Assembly (NCBI RefSeq): GCF_050467285.1
Contig: NZ_JBCMUN010000014.1
Span: 124,001-188,000, forward strand
Direction of reading: 5' to 3'
Length of the DNA: 64,000 bases
DNA from: Paenibacillus_E oryzisoli_A
GTDB lineage: Bacteria > Bacillota > Bacilli > Paenibacillales > NBRC-103111
Shown here: positions 1 through 8,504 of the stretch, piece by piece
Position numbering within the stretch: position 1 is the stretch's first letter
Layout: each line of letters opens with the position of its first letter
Translations under genes and position numbers: made by a program
Notes under the pieces: model-generated
Databases searched by the model: none
Told to the model about the DNA's origin: nothing
What the model saw: the letters and a program-made list of their open reading frames with translations, nothing else

Positions 1-645
1 TGTGCCGTTCGGTGGCAGCGTCACCGTCAGCTCGATCACACCGTCGACCGAGCCTTGCGCGATCGGATTGCCTTCGAGCCTGCCGTCCTCGGCATCACGC
101 CACGTGCCTTCGAGGCCGTGAATTCGCTTTTGCCCCGTCGCATAGCCGCTCGGTGCCGCCTGCTTCGCGCCTCCGCTCTGGCAGGACAACGACAGATAAC
201 GGTGTCCTTTATAGAAAATCAGCGAGCGCAGCTCCGGATCATAGTAGATCGTATCCCCGACCCCGTTCCCGTACAGCTGCAGGTCGAGATGAAAGTATAA
301 GCGCAGCTCCCGCTCCTTGTCGAGGCGGTTCTCCAGCGTTATTTTCCGCACAAAAATATCGTCGCTATGCCCTACCCCGTCCTGAATGACAAACTGAAGT
401 CCATAACGATTATGGGCGCAAGTTACCCGGGTAACAAGGGAATCTTCCTCGTAGGCCAGTGCTTTGACAACCTCCGAATCGTCGATCCAGAAGAAGCCTT
501 CCGCACTCCATATACCAAAATGTGAAATTTGATCGCTGGATTGATTCTCCTGCCCTACTAAAGGATAATAGATGTCACGAATATTATAAACGTTATCGAA
601 ATTCATCAGCACATTGCCGTTGCCGATCGGTAAATCTCTTGCCAT
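1..645 (-). CDS. GH15-like glycoside hydrolase, N-terminal part (runs off the left edge)
   Basis: This is the N-terminal 215 codons of a gene that continues beyond the left end of the window. The protein opens with MARDLPIGNGNVLMNFD, then a NIRDIYYPLVGQEN stretch. This opening is typical of the beta-sandwich domain that precedes the catalytic (alpha/alpha)6 barrel in glucoamylase/glucodextranase-type GH15 proteins, which cleave glucose from alpha-glucans. No signal peptide is visible, so a cytoplasmic enzyme is likely. A GGGGCGG ribosome site lies just upstream of the ATG. The catalytic acids are outside the window, so activity cannot be judged. The family call rests on recognising the N-terminal pattern. 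Confidence 0.75.
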   Translation of the reverse strand, partial: MARDLPIGNGNVLMNFDNVYNIRDIYYPLVGQENQSSDQISHFGIWSAEGFFWIDDSEVVKALAYEEDSLVTRVTCAHNRYGLQFVIQDGVGHSDDIFVRKITLENRLDKERELRLYFHLDLQLYGNGVGDTIYYDPELRSLIFYKGHRYLSLSCQSGGAKQAAPSGYATGQKRIHGLEGTWRDAEDGRLEGNPIAQGSVDGVIELTVTLPPNGT

Positions 646-817
646 ACGACCGCCCCTTCTTTTCCATCTGCGTACACTTAATGTCTCATCTAGCTTATGG
701 AAATATGCACTAATGAGGGGAGCCGCCGGTAAACGAGGAAACTGCCGCCTTTCATCAAAGCAACCGTTTCTATTTTTCTGAATTTCCATTACAATACTGA
801 TATACGGAGGGATAACG

Positions 818-1492
818 ATGAAGCAATTTGAAGGATTCGGAAAATTTTTGGAAAGCTTGCGGGGGAAAATGTCCTTGCGCGAGGCCGCGAACAAAAGCGG
901 ACTTTCCCACGCCTACATCAGAGACTTGGAACTGGAACGCAACCGTTCAACGAATGAAAAAATTAAGCCTTCGCCCGTTACTTTAAAAAAACTGTCAGAA
1001 GCCTATAAATTTTCCTACACCGAACTGATGGAAAAGGCAGGCTACCTTGAGCATACAGAGCTGTCGGATACACCGACCAACGAAAAACTCGACCATATTC
1101 CGCTGTCGGATATCGTTTATATTGAAATCAGCCCAACGGAGCTGAAATTCCACACCCGGCTTGGGCATCAAGTGGTCAATATGAAGTCGCTGCTGGATTT
1201 TGTGCATTTTCTGGACAAGCTTGAAGAGCACGGGTTTAAGAAAATGGACACGGATTTATTCGTCAACCTGACGCAGGTTCAGAAATATGTGGAAAAAGAG
1301 GGCAAGCTATACTTCGATCCGCTCGGCATTCACAAAAGCGTGACGATCGCCGCCTCCCGCCAGAAAAAGTATCACGATCTCCTTGTTCGCAGCGTCGCTG
1401 CAAATACAGGCGGAGCCATCCCGCTGCCGAACGATCGCGGTTCCTTAGACGCGCTTTTCCAATCATCGTCCCGTAATCTGTCGCAAAATTAA
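818..1492 (+). CDS. XRE helix-turn-helix protein fused to a LytTR-like domain
   Basis: A 224-residue predicted transcriptional regulator. Residues 5-70 form an XRE/Cro-type helix-turn-helix (FLESLRGKMSLREAANKSGLS, recognition helix near SHAYIRDLE). Residues 90-190 have the pattern of a LytTR DNA-binding domain: an IPLSDIVYIE strand, a FVNLTQVQKY stretch, then a second strand and SVTIAASRQKKYHDLL. Both domains are normally DNA-binding, so the protein may contact two kinds of site. The LytTR assignment is from pattern only. The ATG follows GGAGGGATAACG. A good intrinsic terminator follows the gene, so it is probably transcribed alone. Confidence 0.75.
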   Translation: MKQFEGFGKFLESLRGKMSLREAANKSGLSHAYIRDLELERNRSTNEKIKPSPVTLKKLSEAYKFSYTELMEKAGYLEHTELSDTPTNEKLDHIPLSDIVYIEISPTELKFHTRLGHQVVNMKSLLDFVHFLDKLEEHGFKKMDTDLFVNLTQVQKYVEKEGKLYFDPLGIHKSVTIAASRQKKYHDLLVRSVAANTGGAIPLPNDRGSLDALFQSSSRNLSQN

Positions 1493-1586
1493 CTGAGGCT
1501 GGTCGTTCGCCCTGGTCGTCAGCTCCGCTGACTGCTCGGGTATGCGTCCTACCTGACGGCGAACTGCTCTCCCATGCATCCCCGGA

Positions 1587-1630
1587 GGAGGAAATTTCAG
1601 TCAAAAACTGAAACTTTCCTCCTTCTTTTC
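1587..1630 (+). terminator. Intrinsic terminator after the XRE-LytTR gene
   Basis: Arms GGAGGAAATTTCAG and CTGAAACTTTCCTCC pair over 14 bp with one bulge and a 7-nt loop, followed by TTCTTTTC. Confidence 0.8.
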
Positions 1631-1685
1631 CGTCTAGTATAGGAAAGGCGCAGTTATTTTTTGAGAGAGAGGAACGATTGGATAC

Positions 1686-2819
1686 ATGGCAGTACAACAA
1701 ACGACCGCCCGGCAAGCCTCGCTGCCCTCAAGGACTCGGCCTAAGAAACGTTCCAAAGGCCTGCTCTTTTTCATGTATACGCTGCTCACCTTGACGGTGA
1801 TAGGCATTGCCGGGTTGGGGTGGTTTTTTCTAAGCACGTCAGGCTCGAATGTTCGATATATGATGGCGGATACGCTGATCACGACACAGCACCGCGACTG
1901 GGCCAAATATTTAATTGGCTCCGATGAGCTGCAGAAGCGCGTTGAAGCGTACTGGAAAAGATTTGATGAAATGGGCGAGGAAAAGGATAAAGGGCTCGTG
2001 AAGCTCGACACGGATCCGCCAGTTTCGGCGGTTTCGACGGTAGAACTTCCGCCCAAGAAAGAATTGGTTACGATCGAGCCGATTTCCGGCCCCAATTTTA
2101 AAGGCCAACTGGTCACGATCTCCGACCCGAAGAAGCTTCGCATCGCCGTTCCGGATAAAGCCGGCAAAGGCGAGAAAGTGTCCTCCATGGTCAAACGAAC
2201 CGGCGCCATTCTCGGCGTGAACGGTGGCGGCTTCATCGACCCGAACTGGGAGGGCAACGGCTTTCAGCCGGAAGGCATCGTCATGTCCGGGGGCAAAATC
2301 TTCTATAACGACCGGGGCATGAACGGCACGGTGAACGTGGTCGGCATCGACAAGGATGGCCGCATGATCGCCGGCAAGTACAAAGTTTCCGAACTCGTCA
2401 GCATGGGCGTCCAAGAAGCGGTCTCCTTCTCTCCGCGCTTCATCGTCAACGGCGTCGGCCAGATCAAGAACCAGGCCGACGGCTGGGGCATCGCACCGCG
2501 CACTTGCATGGCGCAGACGGAGGACGGTTCGATCCTATTCGCCGTGATCGACGGCAGACAGACGCACAGCATCGGGGCGACGCTCTACGATATCCAAGAG
2601 ATTTTCCTCGCGCATGGCGCGATTACGGCGGCGAACCTGGACGGCGGTTCCTCGACGGTGCTCGTCCACAACAACGAGATCATCAACAAACCGTCCAGCG
2701 AGTACGGCGAGCGCTACTTGCCGACCGCATGGCTGCTTTTCGACCACCCGGAGACCGCGCCGATCAAGAACGTGTGGGAAGGGCTCGACATCTCCAAGAT
2801 TGACCCATCCAAGTGGTAA
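1686..2819 (+). CDS. Membrane-anchored phosphodiester glycosidase (NAGPA domain)
   Basis: A 377-residue protein with a basic N-terminus, one membrane helix at about residues 24-50, a spacer and a C-terminal NAGPA-type domain (about 150-365). Signature motifs are GVNGGGF, FSPRFIVNG and LDGGSSTV near residue 318. Proteins of this family cleave phosphodiester-linked sugars, as in mammalian uncovering enzyme, and in Firmicutes are exported and linked to the cell envelope. The domain probably faces outside. A GAGAGAGGAACG ribosome site precedes the ATG, and a strong terminator follows. The substrate is unknown. The helix followed by the extracellular domain suggests a type II membrane protein. Confidence 0.88.
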   Translation: MAVQQTTARQASLPSRTRPKKRSKGLLFFMYTLLTLTVIGIAGLGWFFLSTSGSNVRYMMADTLITTQHRDWAKYLIGSDELQKRVEAYWKRFDEMGEEKDKGLVKLDTDPPVSAVSTVELPPKKELVTIEPISGPNFKGQLVTISDPKKLRIAVPDKAGKGEKVSSMVKRTGAILGVNGGGFIDPNWEGNGFQPEGIVMSGGKIFYNDRGMNGTVNVVGIDKDGRMIAGKYKVSELVSMGVQEAVSFSPRFIVNGVGQIKNQADGWGIAPRTCMAQTEDGSILFAVIDGRQTHSIGATLYDIQEIFLAHGAITAANLDGGSSTVLVHNNEIINKPSSEYGERYLPTAWLLFDHPETAPIKNVWEGLDISKIDPSKW

Positions 2820-2830
2820 TAAGCTGAGAA

Positions 2831-2880
2831 AAGGGAAGCCCGTGCAAGCGTAATGCGTTGCATGCGGACTTCCCTTTTTT
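2831..2880 (+). terminator. Intrinsic terminator after the phosphodiester glycosidase gene
   Basis: AAGGGAAG...CCGTGCAA pairs with TTGCATGCGG...CTTCCCTT, followed by a run of T. Confidence 0.85.
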
Positions 2881-2901
2881 GTCTGCATTAAGGGGGGCCG
2901 A

Positions 2902-3237
2902 TTAGCGCCCAAGAATAACCAAATCCTCGGCTGCCTCAGACGCCTCGATGTCGTCGATTTCTTCCGCTTCTTCCGTGGAGGCGCCTCGCCATGAACGAAC
3001 GGTTTCAACAACGTTAACCGCCGTATCCTTCGCTTTGCCGACCAAATCAACAGTTGTTGTGGAGACAGCCTTTGCCGCAGCTTGCGTTTTTTGACTGACG
3101 GATTGCGCGCCTTCGGCAATATCGCTGCGGAGCTCGCGGCCCGATTTTGGCGCAAACAGCAAGGCCGCTGCCGCTCCGAGTACCCCGCCTACAACCGCGC
3201 CGATCAGAAGCTCTTTACCTTTTTTCTCAGTGGACAT
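2902..3237 (-). CDS. YtxH domain protein
   Basis: A 111-residue small membrane protein. After MSTEKKGK comes a glycine/alanine-rich hydrophobic segment (LLIGAVVGGVLGAAAALLFAP), then KSGRELR and a long amphipathic, coiled-coil-like alanine-rich tail with an acidic end. This is the standard layout of YtxH/GvpP-like proteins, which in Bacillus subtilis belong to the general stress regulon. The function is not established. The start was chosen at MSTEKK, where the family begins; a longer open frame upstream is only a shadow. It lies 7 bp after the DUF948 gene on the same strand, matching the ytxG-ytxH order in Bacillus. Confidence 0.85.
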   Translation of the reverse strand: MSTEKKGKELLIGAVVGGVLGAAAALLFAPKSGRELRSDIAEGAQSVSQKTQAAAKAVSTTTVDLVGKAKDTAVNVVETVRSWRGASTEEAEEIDDIEASEAAEDLVILGR

Positions 3238-3244
3238 GTGAGAT

Positions 3245-3697
3245 TCACTCCTTAGTGTCGTTTTTCGCATTCCGATAGCTCTGCCACCTCTGCCACAGCT
3301 CGTAGCCGGTCGTTGCCCATTCCATCGCGTCTTGAATTCGCCGGTGGTGGTCGCTGACGACTCTCTCCGCCCCTGCAATCGACGTTCGGAGCTTCTTCGC
3401 CGTATACCCCAGCGCAGCGGCCACGTCGCCCATTGCCTGCCCGGCTTTCTCGACGGACCGCACCGCCGGTTCCAGCGCAAGCAGTTGCTGATCCACGTCC
3501 TGCGCCAGCTTTCCAACCTGCTGCATCAACTGTTCGGCTTGTGCGGTCGCAGCGGTGACGGACGTTTGAACGTTATCCGCTGTACGGCCTAAGTGCTGCA
3601 ACGTGCTTCGTGCCGTAATAAACAGCCGAACCGCGAACACCACAAGCACAATAAACGCAGCAGCCACAGTAACCACGCTGACCTCGATCCAAGACAT
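3245..3697 (-). CDS. DUF948 (YtxG-like) membrane protein
   Basis: A 150-residue protein with one N-terminal membrane helix (MSWIEVSVVTVAAAFIVLVV) and a long helical tail (about 30-150) resembling methyl-accepting or coiled-coil regions, as in DUF948 proteins. The start at MSWIEV is fixed by an AGGAGGT site 6 nt upstream; an earlier in-frame start 13 codons up lacks a ribosome site. It is co-directional with and adjacent to the YtxH gene, so the two are probably one stress-related operon (as ytxGH in Bacillus). The molecular role is unknown. Confidence 0.82.
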   Translation of the reverse strand: MSWIEVSVVTVAAAFIVLVVFAVRLFITARSTLQHLGRTADNVQTSVTAATAQAEQLMQQVGKLAQDVDQQLLALEPAVRSVEKAGQAMGDVAAALGYTAKKLRTSIAGAERVVSDHHRRIQDAMEWATTGYELWQRWQSYRNAKNDTKE

Positions 3698-3916
3698 GAC
3701 GGACACCTCCTGCAAGCTGTGAATGATGAGGGCCACGAATTCACAAGTCGGATGACTTGCTTCGTGATCACAAGACGACCGCTTCTAGACGAATGCCTAT
3801 GAATTACTACAGTATAGGTAAGTGGAGCTTGTTTTGACACAACCGAATTGGAAAAATTTCAGGAACCTGTCATAATAGACGAAGGACAATCTGACACCAG
3901 CCTGGGGGAATGCGAA

Positions 3917-4561
3917 ATGGCAACAATGCAGCGCGAGCAAGGAATCAAAGAAATCGAACGTACACGAATCATCGCGATTGTGCGGGGCGTTAAGGAGCAG
4001 CACATTGTGGGCGTAGCGGATGCCCTGTTTGAAGGTGGCGTTACCGTTATGGAGGTTACGTTGAATACACCTGGGGCGCTCGACATGATTGCGGGCTTGC
4101 AAGCCCATTGCGGAGAGCGGATGTACATCGGCGCCGGCACGGTGCTGGATCTGGACGATGCCAAGAGAGCGGTTGCCGCAGGCGCTTCCTTCATCGTAAC
4201 GCCGAATCTCGACGAAGAGGTCATTCGTTGGTGCAAAGCGGAAGAAATCCCGATTTTCCCAGGCGCGATGACGCCGACCGAAATCGTGAAAGCTTGGAAA
4301 GCAGGCGCCACTGCGGTTAAAGTATTCCCGAGCGCAAGCCTCGGGCTGCCGTATATCAAGGAATTGATGGGCCCGCTGGACCACATTCCGATGATGGCGG
4401 TTGGCGGTGTGACGGAAGGCAACATCAAGCAGTTTTTGGACATCGGCTGCTACGGCCTCGGCATCGGCGGCTCACTGATCAACCTCAAAGAGATCGAAGC
4501 CGGGAACTTCGCCTGGGTTAAGGAGAAGGCGGCAAGTTTGCTTGGAGCTGCGAGGGGTTAA
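3917..4561 (+). CDS. eda: 2-keto-3-deoxy-6-phosphogluconate / 4-hydroxy-2-oxoglutarate aldolase
   Basis: A class I aldolase of 214 residues, close to the usual family length. It splits KDPG into pyruvate and glyceraldehyde-3-phosphate (Entner-Doudoroff and uronate/hexonate breakdown) and can act on 4-hydroxy-2-oxoglutarate. Seen are R23 (IVRG), the general acid/base E46 (MEVTLNT), the GAGTV phosphate-binding region and the Schiff-base K135 in AVKVFPS. A GGGGGA site precedes ATGGCAACA at 3917. A longer in-frame start 23 codons upstream lacks a ribosome site and family similarity. No kinase or dehydrogenase partner gene is adjacent here. Confidence 0.93.
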   Translation: MATMQREQGIKEIERTRIIAIVRGVKEQHIVGVADALFEGGVTVMEVTLNTPGALDMIAGLQAHCGERMYIGAGTVLDLDDAKRAVAAGASFIVTPNLDEEVIRWCKAEEIPIFPGAMTPTEIVKAWKAGATAVKVFPSASLGLPYIKELMGPLDHIPMMAVGGVTEGNIKQFLDIGCYGLGIGGSLINLKEIEAGNFAWVKEKAASLLGAARG

Positions 4562-4756
4562 GCTGCGGGGTTGAGACAGTGCGCCTAGATTAACGGTAAG
4601 AAGATATATTTCCTTAACTACTCAGATACCAGAGGCACGAAGAGTTGTGCCCCCTCAGCGTGGAAAGCACGATGAACTAGCATGTATTAGTAGGGTAATT
4701 TTCGGCGTTGGGCATGGGTGCGTGAAACCAAGAAAGCCTTCGGCTGGAGCAGCAAA

Positions 4757-4932
4757 CCTGCTAAAAAGCAGGAATTATTCGCTTTCCCCTCCTGATTCGA
4801 GAGATTCCTGCAAAAAAGCAGGAATTTCCAATGAAATTCCTTTTTGGAGCGAGTTTCGCCTAAAAAAACTGCTTTATCGCAGGCATTTTGTGAAAAGCAT
4901 CTTTATTTTGAAAAAACCTGCCTTCTCGCAGG
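4757..4932. repeat. Array of four short palindromic hairpins (about 55-bp period)
   Basis: The 4562-5064 gap holds no convincing gene but does hold four similar hairpins of the form CCTGC-(n5-6)-GCAGG, each followed by AATT or ATTTT. They begin near 4757, 4807, 4867 and 4917. Loops vary (TAAAAA, AAAAAA, TTTATC, CTTCTC) while the stems stay mostly paired. The third copy has lost the outer pair. The sequence between copies is AT-rich and unrelated. An open frame of 106 codons across the array (4647-4967) has no ribosome site or recognisable protein. The rest of the gap shows nothing else. Confidence 0.7.
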
Positions 4933-5064
4933 AATTTTCTTTTCCTCTTCTACAAGAAGCTGAGTAGCAACGTATTTCTTCTTCAGCAAGTCAGGAGCAG
5001 TGGTAAATTATGCGATTTACCTGTAGGTTCTGCAGAAAACAGGATTGCAGCGTAACGTGATATA

Positions 5065-5121
5065 CCTAATTCATAAAAGACCATCCTCCGTATGACGGAA
5101 GATGGTCTTTTATGAATTAGG
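5065..5121. terminator. Long bidirectional hairpin terminator
   Basis: Arms of 26 nt (starting CCTAATTCATAAAAGACC) pair with one mismatch around a TATG loop. The inner stem GACCATC...GATGGTC is followed by TTTTAT on both strands. It overlaps the last codons and stop of the SufR-like gene on the minus strand. Confidence 0.85.
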
Positions 5122-5742
5122 GCGAATAATATAGACGCATTTGTTAGCACCTTTGGCCAGGCAGGCCGTCCGCTCAACGGAGGCGTCCAACAAATTTTGA
5201 AACAAGGCCAGTTCGCATTGACACGCTTGCTGAAATGTTCCGGCCACTTTGGAAATCGGGCAGTTATGCTCATTAAATTCGAACGTCTCATCCTCACGCT
5301 GCGACCACTCGACCATATAACCGTTCTCGTTCTGAATAGCAGCCAATTCCTCTACCCGCTCCTCAAGCGACTTTCCAGACATGCGGGGGAGATAACGTGC
5401 CTCCAGCTTCCCTTGACGGCCTTCAAACAATCGTTCGATTTTCTCATGCCCTTCGTCCTCGAGCAGCTCATCGAGCAAATCAAGCGTAAGCTGCAAGTAT
5501 TTCTTGGGAAATAAATCATCCGCCTGCGGGGCGAGCGTGTACACATTCGTCGGACGGCCCATCGCTTGGCGAATCAGCTTCGCTTCAAGAAAGTCGTCCT
5601 TTTCCAGTGCATGAATATGCCGCCTGACCGCCATTTCAGTAATTCCGAGCTGCTTGGCAAGCTCCTGTACGCTTAATGAGCCTTGCGTTTTGAGCATGGA
5701 GAGAATCATTTTGCGCGTAGACATTTCTAATGTTTCACTCAT
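5110..5742 (-). CDS. SufR-like winged-helix regulator with a cysteine cluster
   Basis: A 210-residue regulator. Residues 8-70 form a DeoR/ArsR-type winged helix (LSVQELAKQLGITEMAVRRHIHALEKDDFL, then the wing RPTNVYTL). The C-terminal part has cysteines at about 161, 174, 176, 194 and 202 (spacing C-x12-C-x-C-x17-C-x7-C), resembling the Fe-S-sensing region of SufR-type repressors. It could therefore sense iron-sulfur cluster status or redox state; the cluster is inferred. It is divergent from the response-regulator gene at 5902, so the 160-bp space between may carry shared control sites. No suf genes are in the window. Confidence 0.75.
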   Translation of the reverse strand: MSETLEMSTRKMILSMLKTQGSLSVQELAKQLGITEMAVRRHIHALEKDDFLEAKLIRQAMGRPTNVYTLAPQADDLFPKKYLQLTLDLLDELLEDEGHEKIERLFEGRQGKLEARYLPRMSGKSLEERVEELAAIQNENGYMVEWSQREDETFEFNEHNCPISKVAGTFQQACQCELALFQNLLDASVERTACLAKGANKCVYIIRPNS

Positions 5743-5901
5743 GCTCTCACCTGCCTCGGAATTTGTGTTGGTCTCATTTTACCGTATCGCGGGAGATATG
5801 TAAATCGAGGATCACTGGGAATGCCCTGTCCCGCAGTTAATTGAGGCCCCCACTTAAACATGGTAACATCGTATTTATACATCGAATCAAGGGGGGATAA
5901 C

Positions 5902-6576
5902 ATGCCGAAAACGATCTTGATCGTGGAAGACCAGCAAATCCTAAGGGAAATCATGAAGGAGTATTTGTCGGATGAAGGATACCGGGTGCTGGAAGCGGGC
6001 GATGGGAATCAGGCTTTGGAGCTGTTTCAAGCGCATGAAGTCGACCTGATCATTCTGGACATTATGCTGCCGGAGTTGGACGGATGGTCTGTCTGCCGTC
6101 GGATACGCAAGACGTCAAACGTCGCCATCTTAATGTTGACCTCCCGTTCGGACGAAGACGACACGCTGTTAGGATTTGAGTTAGGTGCGGACGATTACGT
6201 TGTCAAACCCTGCAGCCCGCCCATCCTGCTGGCGCGAGCGAAGCGGCTGTTGGAAAGTCGGCAAATCCGTGAATCGGGGAACACACTATCCGGTGGTGCG
6301 ATCGTTCTCCATCTCCCTTCCCGAACGGTCACGATTGACGGAGAACCTTGCATTTTGACGCATACGGAATTCGAAATTTTGGCTTGCCTGTTGAACAACA
6401 AAGGTATCATTCTCACAAGAGAGCAGCTCATCACGAAAATCTGGGGCTACGACTTCGCGGGTGATGATCGTACGCTCAGCAGTCATATTCGAAATTTGCG
6501 CGCCAAGCTGCAGGAGCATGCGAGAATGATCGTCACTGTCGTTCGTTCAGGCTACAAATTCGAGGAGCAGACATGA
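5902..6576 (+). CDS. OmpR-family response regulator
   Basis: A 224-residue two-domain response regulator. The receiver domain (1-118) has E9/D10, phospho-acceptor D53 (ILDIMLPELDG), the switch threonine in MLTSR and K in VVKPCSPP. A winged-helix output domain (about 130-222) ends in RTLSSHIRNLRAKL and VRSGYKFEE. The start at MPKTILIVED follows a GGGGGGATAAC site; the longer frame from 5860 lacks one. It overlaps the sensor kinase gene by 4 nt, so the two are translationally coupled. The 11-bp repeats at 8428-8460 are its best candidate target. Confidence 0.95.
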   Translation: MPKTILIVEDQQILREIMKEYLSDEGYRVLEAGDGNQALELFQAHEVDLIILDIMLPELDGWSVCRRIRKTSNVAILMLTSRSDEDDTLLGFELGADDYVVKPCSPPILLARAKRLLESRQIRESGNTLSGGAIVLHLPSRTVTIDGEPCILTHTEFEILACLLNNKGIILTREQLITKIWGYDFAGDDRTLSSHIRNLRAKLQEHARMIVTVVRSGYKFEEQT

Positions 6577-8399
6577 GGAAGAGCATCGTCATCAAGCTGT
6601 TTCTGCTGACGGCCGGCTTATGTATGATCCTGCTCGCAGGCTTATTTGTCGGACAAACTGTGTTTTTCAAACAATATTTCGTGCATCAGAAAGTTAGTAA
6701 CGTCCAGAACGCCCTCCAAAGCGCTTCCCAAGAAGATTGGAAAGATGTCCGGGACGCTCGAACCGCGTTTCAAAACGAACAGCAATTTTATCAAAAATAT
6801 AACACCTGGATCGCTCAATTAGACGCCGAGGGCAATCTGAAATATACGGACAACTTCGAAACGGAGGTGCGATTAGAGAACGCCGCGAACGCTCCCGCCC
6901 TTGCTGGCCAAACGATCACCATTCCCCTGTACATGATGATGAATGTGGAAGACTTGAGAGGCAGCAACCCGCTGCGGCCTGACTTCTTCGTCACCCCGGG
7001 GAACCGCATCGCCATCGAAGGCATCCTCATCAACAATCGATTGTTCCCCCAGCGGATTGGAAGAAACGCGTCTAATCTGCGGGAGGAAAACCGGTTGGAA
7101 AATGGACAGCTCGTCCGTAAGGAGTACGAAATCGTCCCCAGGTTCAGAAGTCCGAGCGAATATCACGAGCGTTACCCGACTGTGCTGGTATATGGTACCG
7201 TTGAGCAAGTCCGGACGCCGGAGGGGGCGGACGAGCCCCGGTATACGAACCATTTGTTATTGGAACGGATAAAGACGTTTCAGGCTAATCTGCTCTACGG
7301 AGATTCCAGCGAAAACATCGATACTGTCATGGATTACGAAGAAAACAACGTCCCTTATAAAATATTCGTGAAACGCCTGACGGACCAGACTGGAGAGGTC
7401 GAGTATCTGTTTGCCATGAACTCGCTCCAACCTGTGAACGAAGCGGTGGCAGTGGCACGCCAATATTACGGCTACGTCGGGTTAGGCACGCTGATGCTCG
7501 TTCTGCTGGCCTCTTTTTATTACGCCCGTCGCATTGCCCGTCCGCTGCTCCGCATGAACGATGCGACGCAGAGAATGGCCAAGCTGGACTTTTCCACTCG
7601 AATTCCGGTTACGACCGAGGACGAGATCGGCAACTTGTCCCGCGGCATCAACGAGCTGTCGGGCTTGCTGAATGCCCACATCGTCCGGCTCGAACAGGAT
7701 ATCAAACAAGAAAAGCGGCTGGAACAGACGCGAAAAGAATTCATCGCCGGCGTATCGCACGAATTGAAAACTCCGCTCAGCGTCATCGAGAACTGCCTGT
7801 ATATTCTGAAAGACAAGCCAGAAAGCCCGAAGCGAGGGCACTACTTCGCTGCCATGGAAGACGAAGTGAAGAAGATGAACCTGCTGATTACAGACATGCT
7901 GGAGCTTGCAAAATACGAATCCGGCACTTATCAAATGGAACTGGTTCCATTTCGTATCGACGCGGTCCTGGAGCGAGTGTGTGGGAAGCTCGCTCCTGCT
8001 ATCAACGACAAGCGGCTGCGGCTGCACAAAAATTTCGTCCCTGTCGAAGTCATCGCCAATCCGCTGCGCATCGAACAGATCATCGTGAACTTCATGACGA
8101 ACGCGATTCGCTATACCCCGGAAGGCGAGAACATTTTCATTGCGACAATCGAAGAACGGGAAACAGTTAGGATATGCATAGAAAACAAAGGCACCCACAT
8201 TCCGGACGATCAGATGGAAAAAATATGGGACCGTTTCTATCGCGTCGAAGGCTCTCGTCATCGTTCAACCGGCGGCACAGGGCTCGGTCTTGCGATCTCC
8301 AAGCAAATTTTAGAACTGCATGAGGCACGTTACGGAGCAACCAATACCGAAGATGGCGTCCTGTTTTATTTTGAATTAAATAAGAAGACGAAAACGTAG
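6573..8399 (+). CDS. Membrane sensor histidine kinase
   Basis: A 608-residue sensor with an N-terminal membrane helix (about 8-30), an extracellular domain (about 31-300), a second helix (about 302-320), a HAMP linker (about 322-375), HisKA with phospho-histidine H396 in SHELKTPLS, and an HATPase_c domain with an N box (NFMTNAIRYT), a G1-like motif and GGTGLGLAIS. It is the partner of the preceding response regulator. The extracellular domain is not of a type I recognise. Given the downstream operon, it may sense envelope state or an extracellular ligand. A terminator overlaps its stop codon. Confidence 0.95.
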   Translation: MRKSIVIKLFLLTAGLCMILLAGLFVGQTVFFKQYFVHQKVSNVQNALQSASQEDWKDVRDARTAFQNEQQFYQKYNTWIAQLDAEGNLKYTDNFETEVRLENAANAPALAGQTITIPLYMMMNVEDLRGSNPLRPDFFVTPGNRIAIEGILINNRLFPQRIGRNASNLREENRLENGQLVRKEYEIVPRFRSPSEYHERYPTVLVYGTVEQVRTPEGADEPRYTNHLLLERIKTFQANLLYGDSSENIDTVMDYEENNVPYKIFVKRLTDQTGEVEYLFAMNSLQPVNEAVAVARQYYGYVGLGTLMLVLLASFYYARRIARPLLRMNDATQRMAKLDFSTRIPVTTEDEIGNLSRGINELSGLLNAHIVRLEQDIKQEKRLEQTRKEFIAGVSHELKTPLSVIENCLYILKDKPESPKRGHYFAAMEDEVKKMNLLITDMLELAKYESGTYQMELVPFRIDAVLERVCGKLAPAINDKRLRLHKNFVPVEVIANPLRIEQIIVNFMTNAIRYTPEGENIFIATIEERETVRICIENKGTHIPDDQMEKIWDRFYRVEGSRHRSTGGTGLGLAISKQILELHEARYGATNTEDGVLFYFELNKKTKT

Positions 8400-8421
8400 A
8401 ACTTCAAGTTCTGCGTTTTTT
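8394..8421 (+). terminator. Intrinsic terminator after the kinase gene
   Basis: ACG-AGAACT, TCA loop, AGTTCT-CGT, then TTTTT. It overlaps the end of the coding region. Confidence 0.75.
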
Positions 8422-8427
8422 CATTTT

Positions 8428-8460
8428 ATCTGCATGTCATCTGCATATGATCTTTATCTC
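8428..8460 (+). promoter_or_regulatory. Three contiguous 11-bp direct repeats, probable OmpR-type operator
   Basis: ATCTGCATGTC, ATCTGCATATG and ATCTTTATCTC follow each other without gaps. Tandem 11-bp repeats are the normal binding arrangement of dimers of OmpR/PhoB-type winged-helix regulators. They lie between the two-component genes and the acyltransferase operon, 45 nt before the first start codon. That position suits activation or repression of that operon by the adjacent regulator. Confidence 0.6.
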
Positions 8461-8504
8461 CATTACGTAACATTCCCTTTGAGGAAAGAAAGGGGAACTG
8501 AATC

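Noticed and set aside
4757..4932. Possible CRISPR array
   Set aside because: Only four short, self-complementary, imperfect units with uneven 50-60 bp steps; no conserved long repeat and no cas genes.
4647..4967. 106-codon frame over the hairpin array
   Set aside because: No ribosome site; the amino-acid pattern only reflects the repeats.
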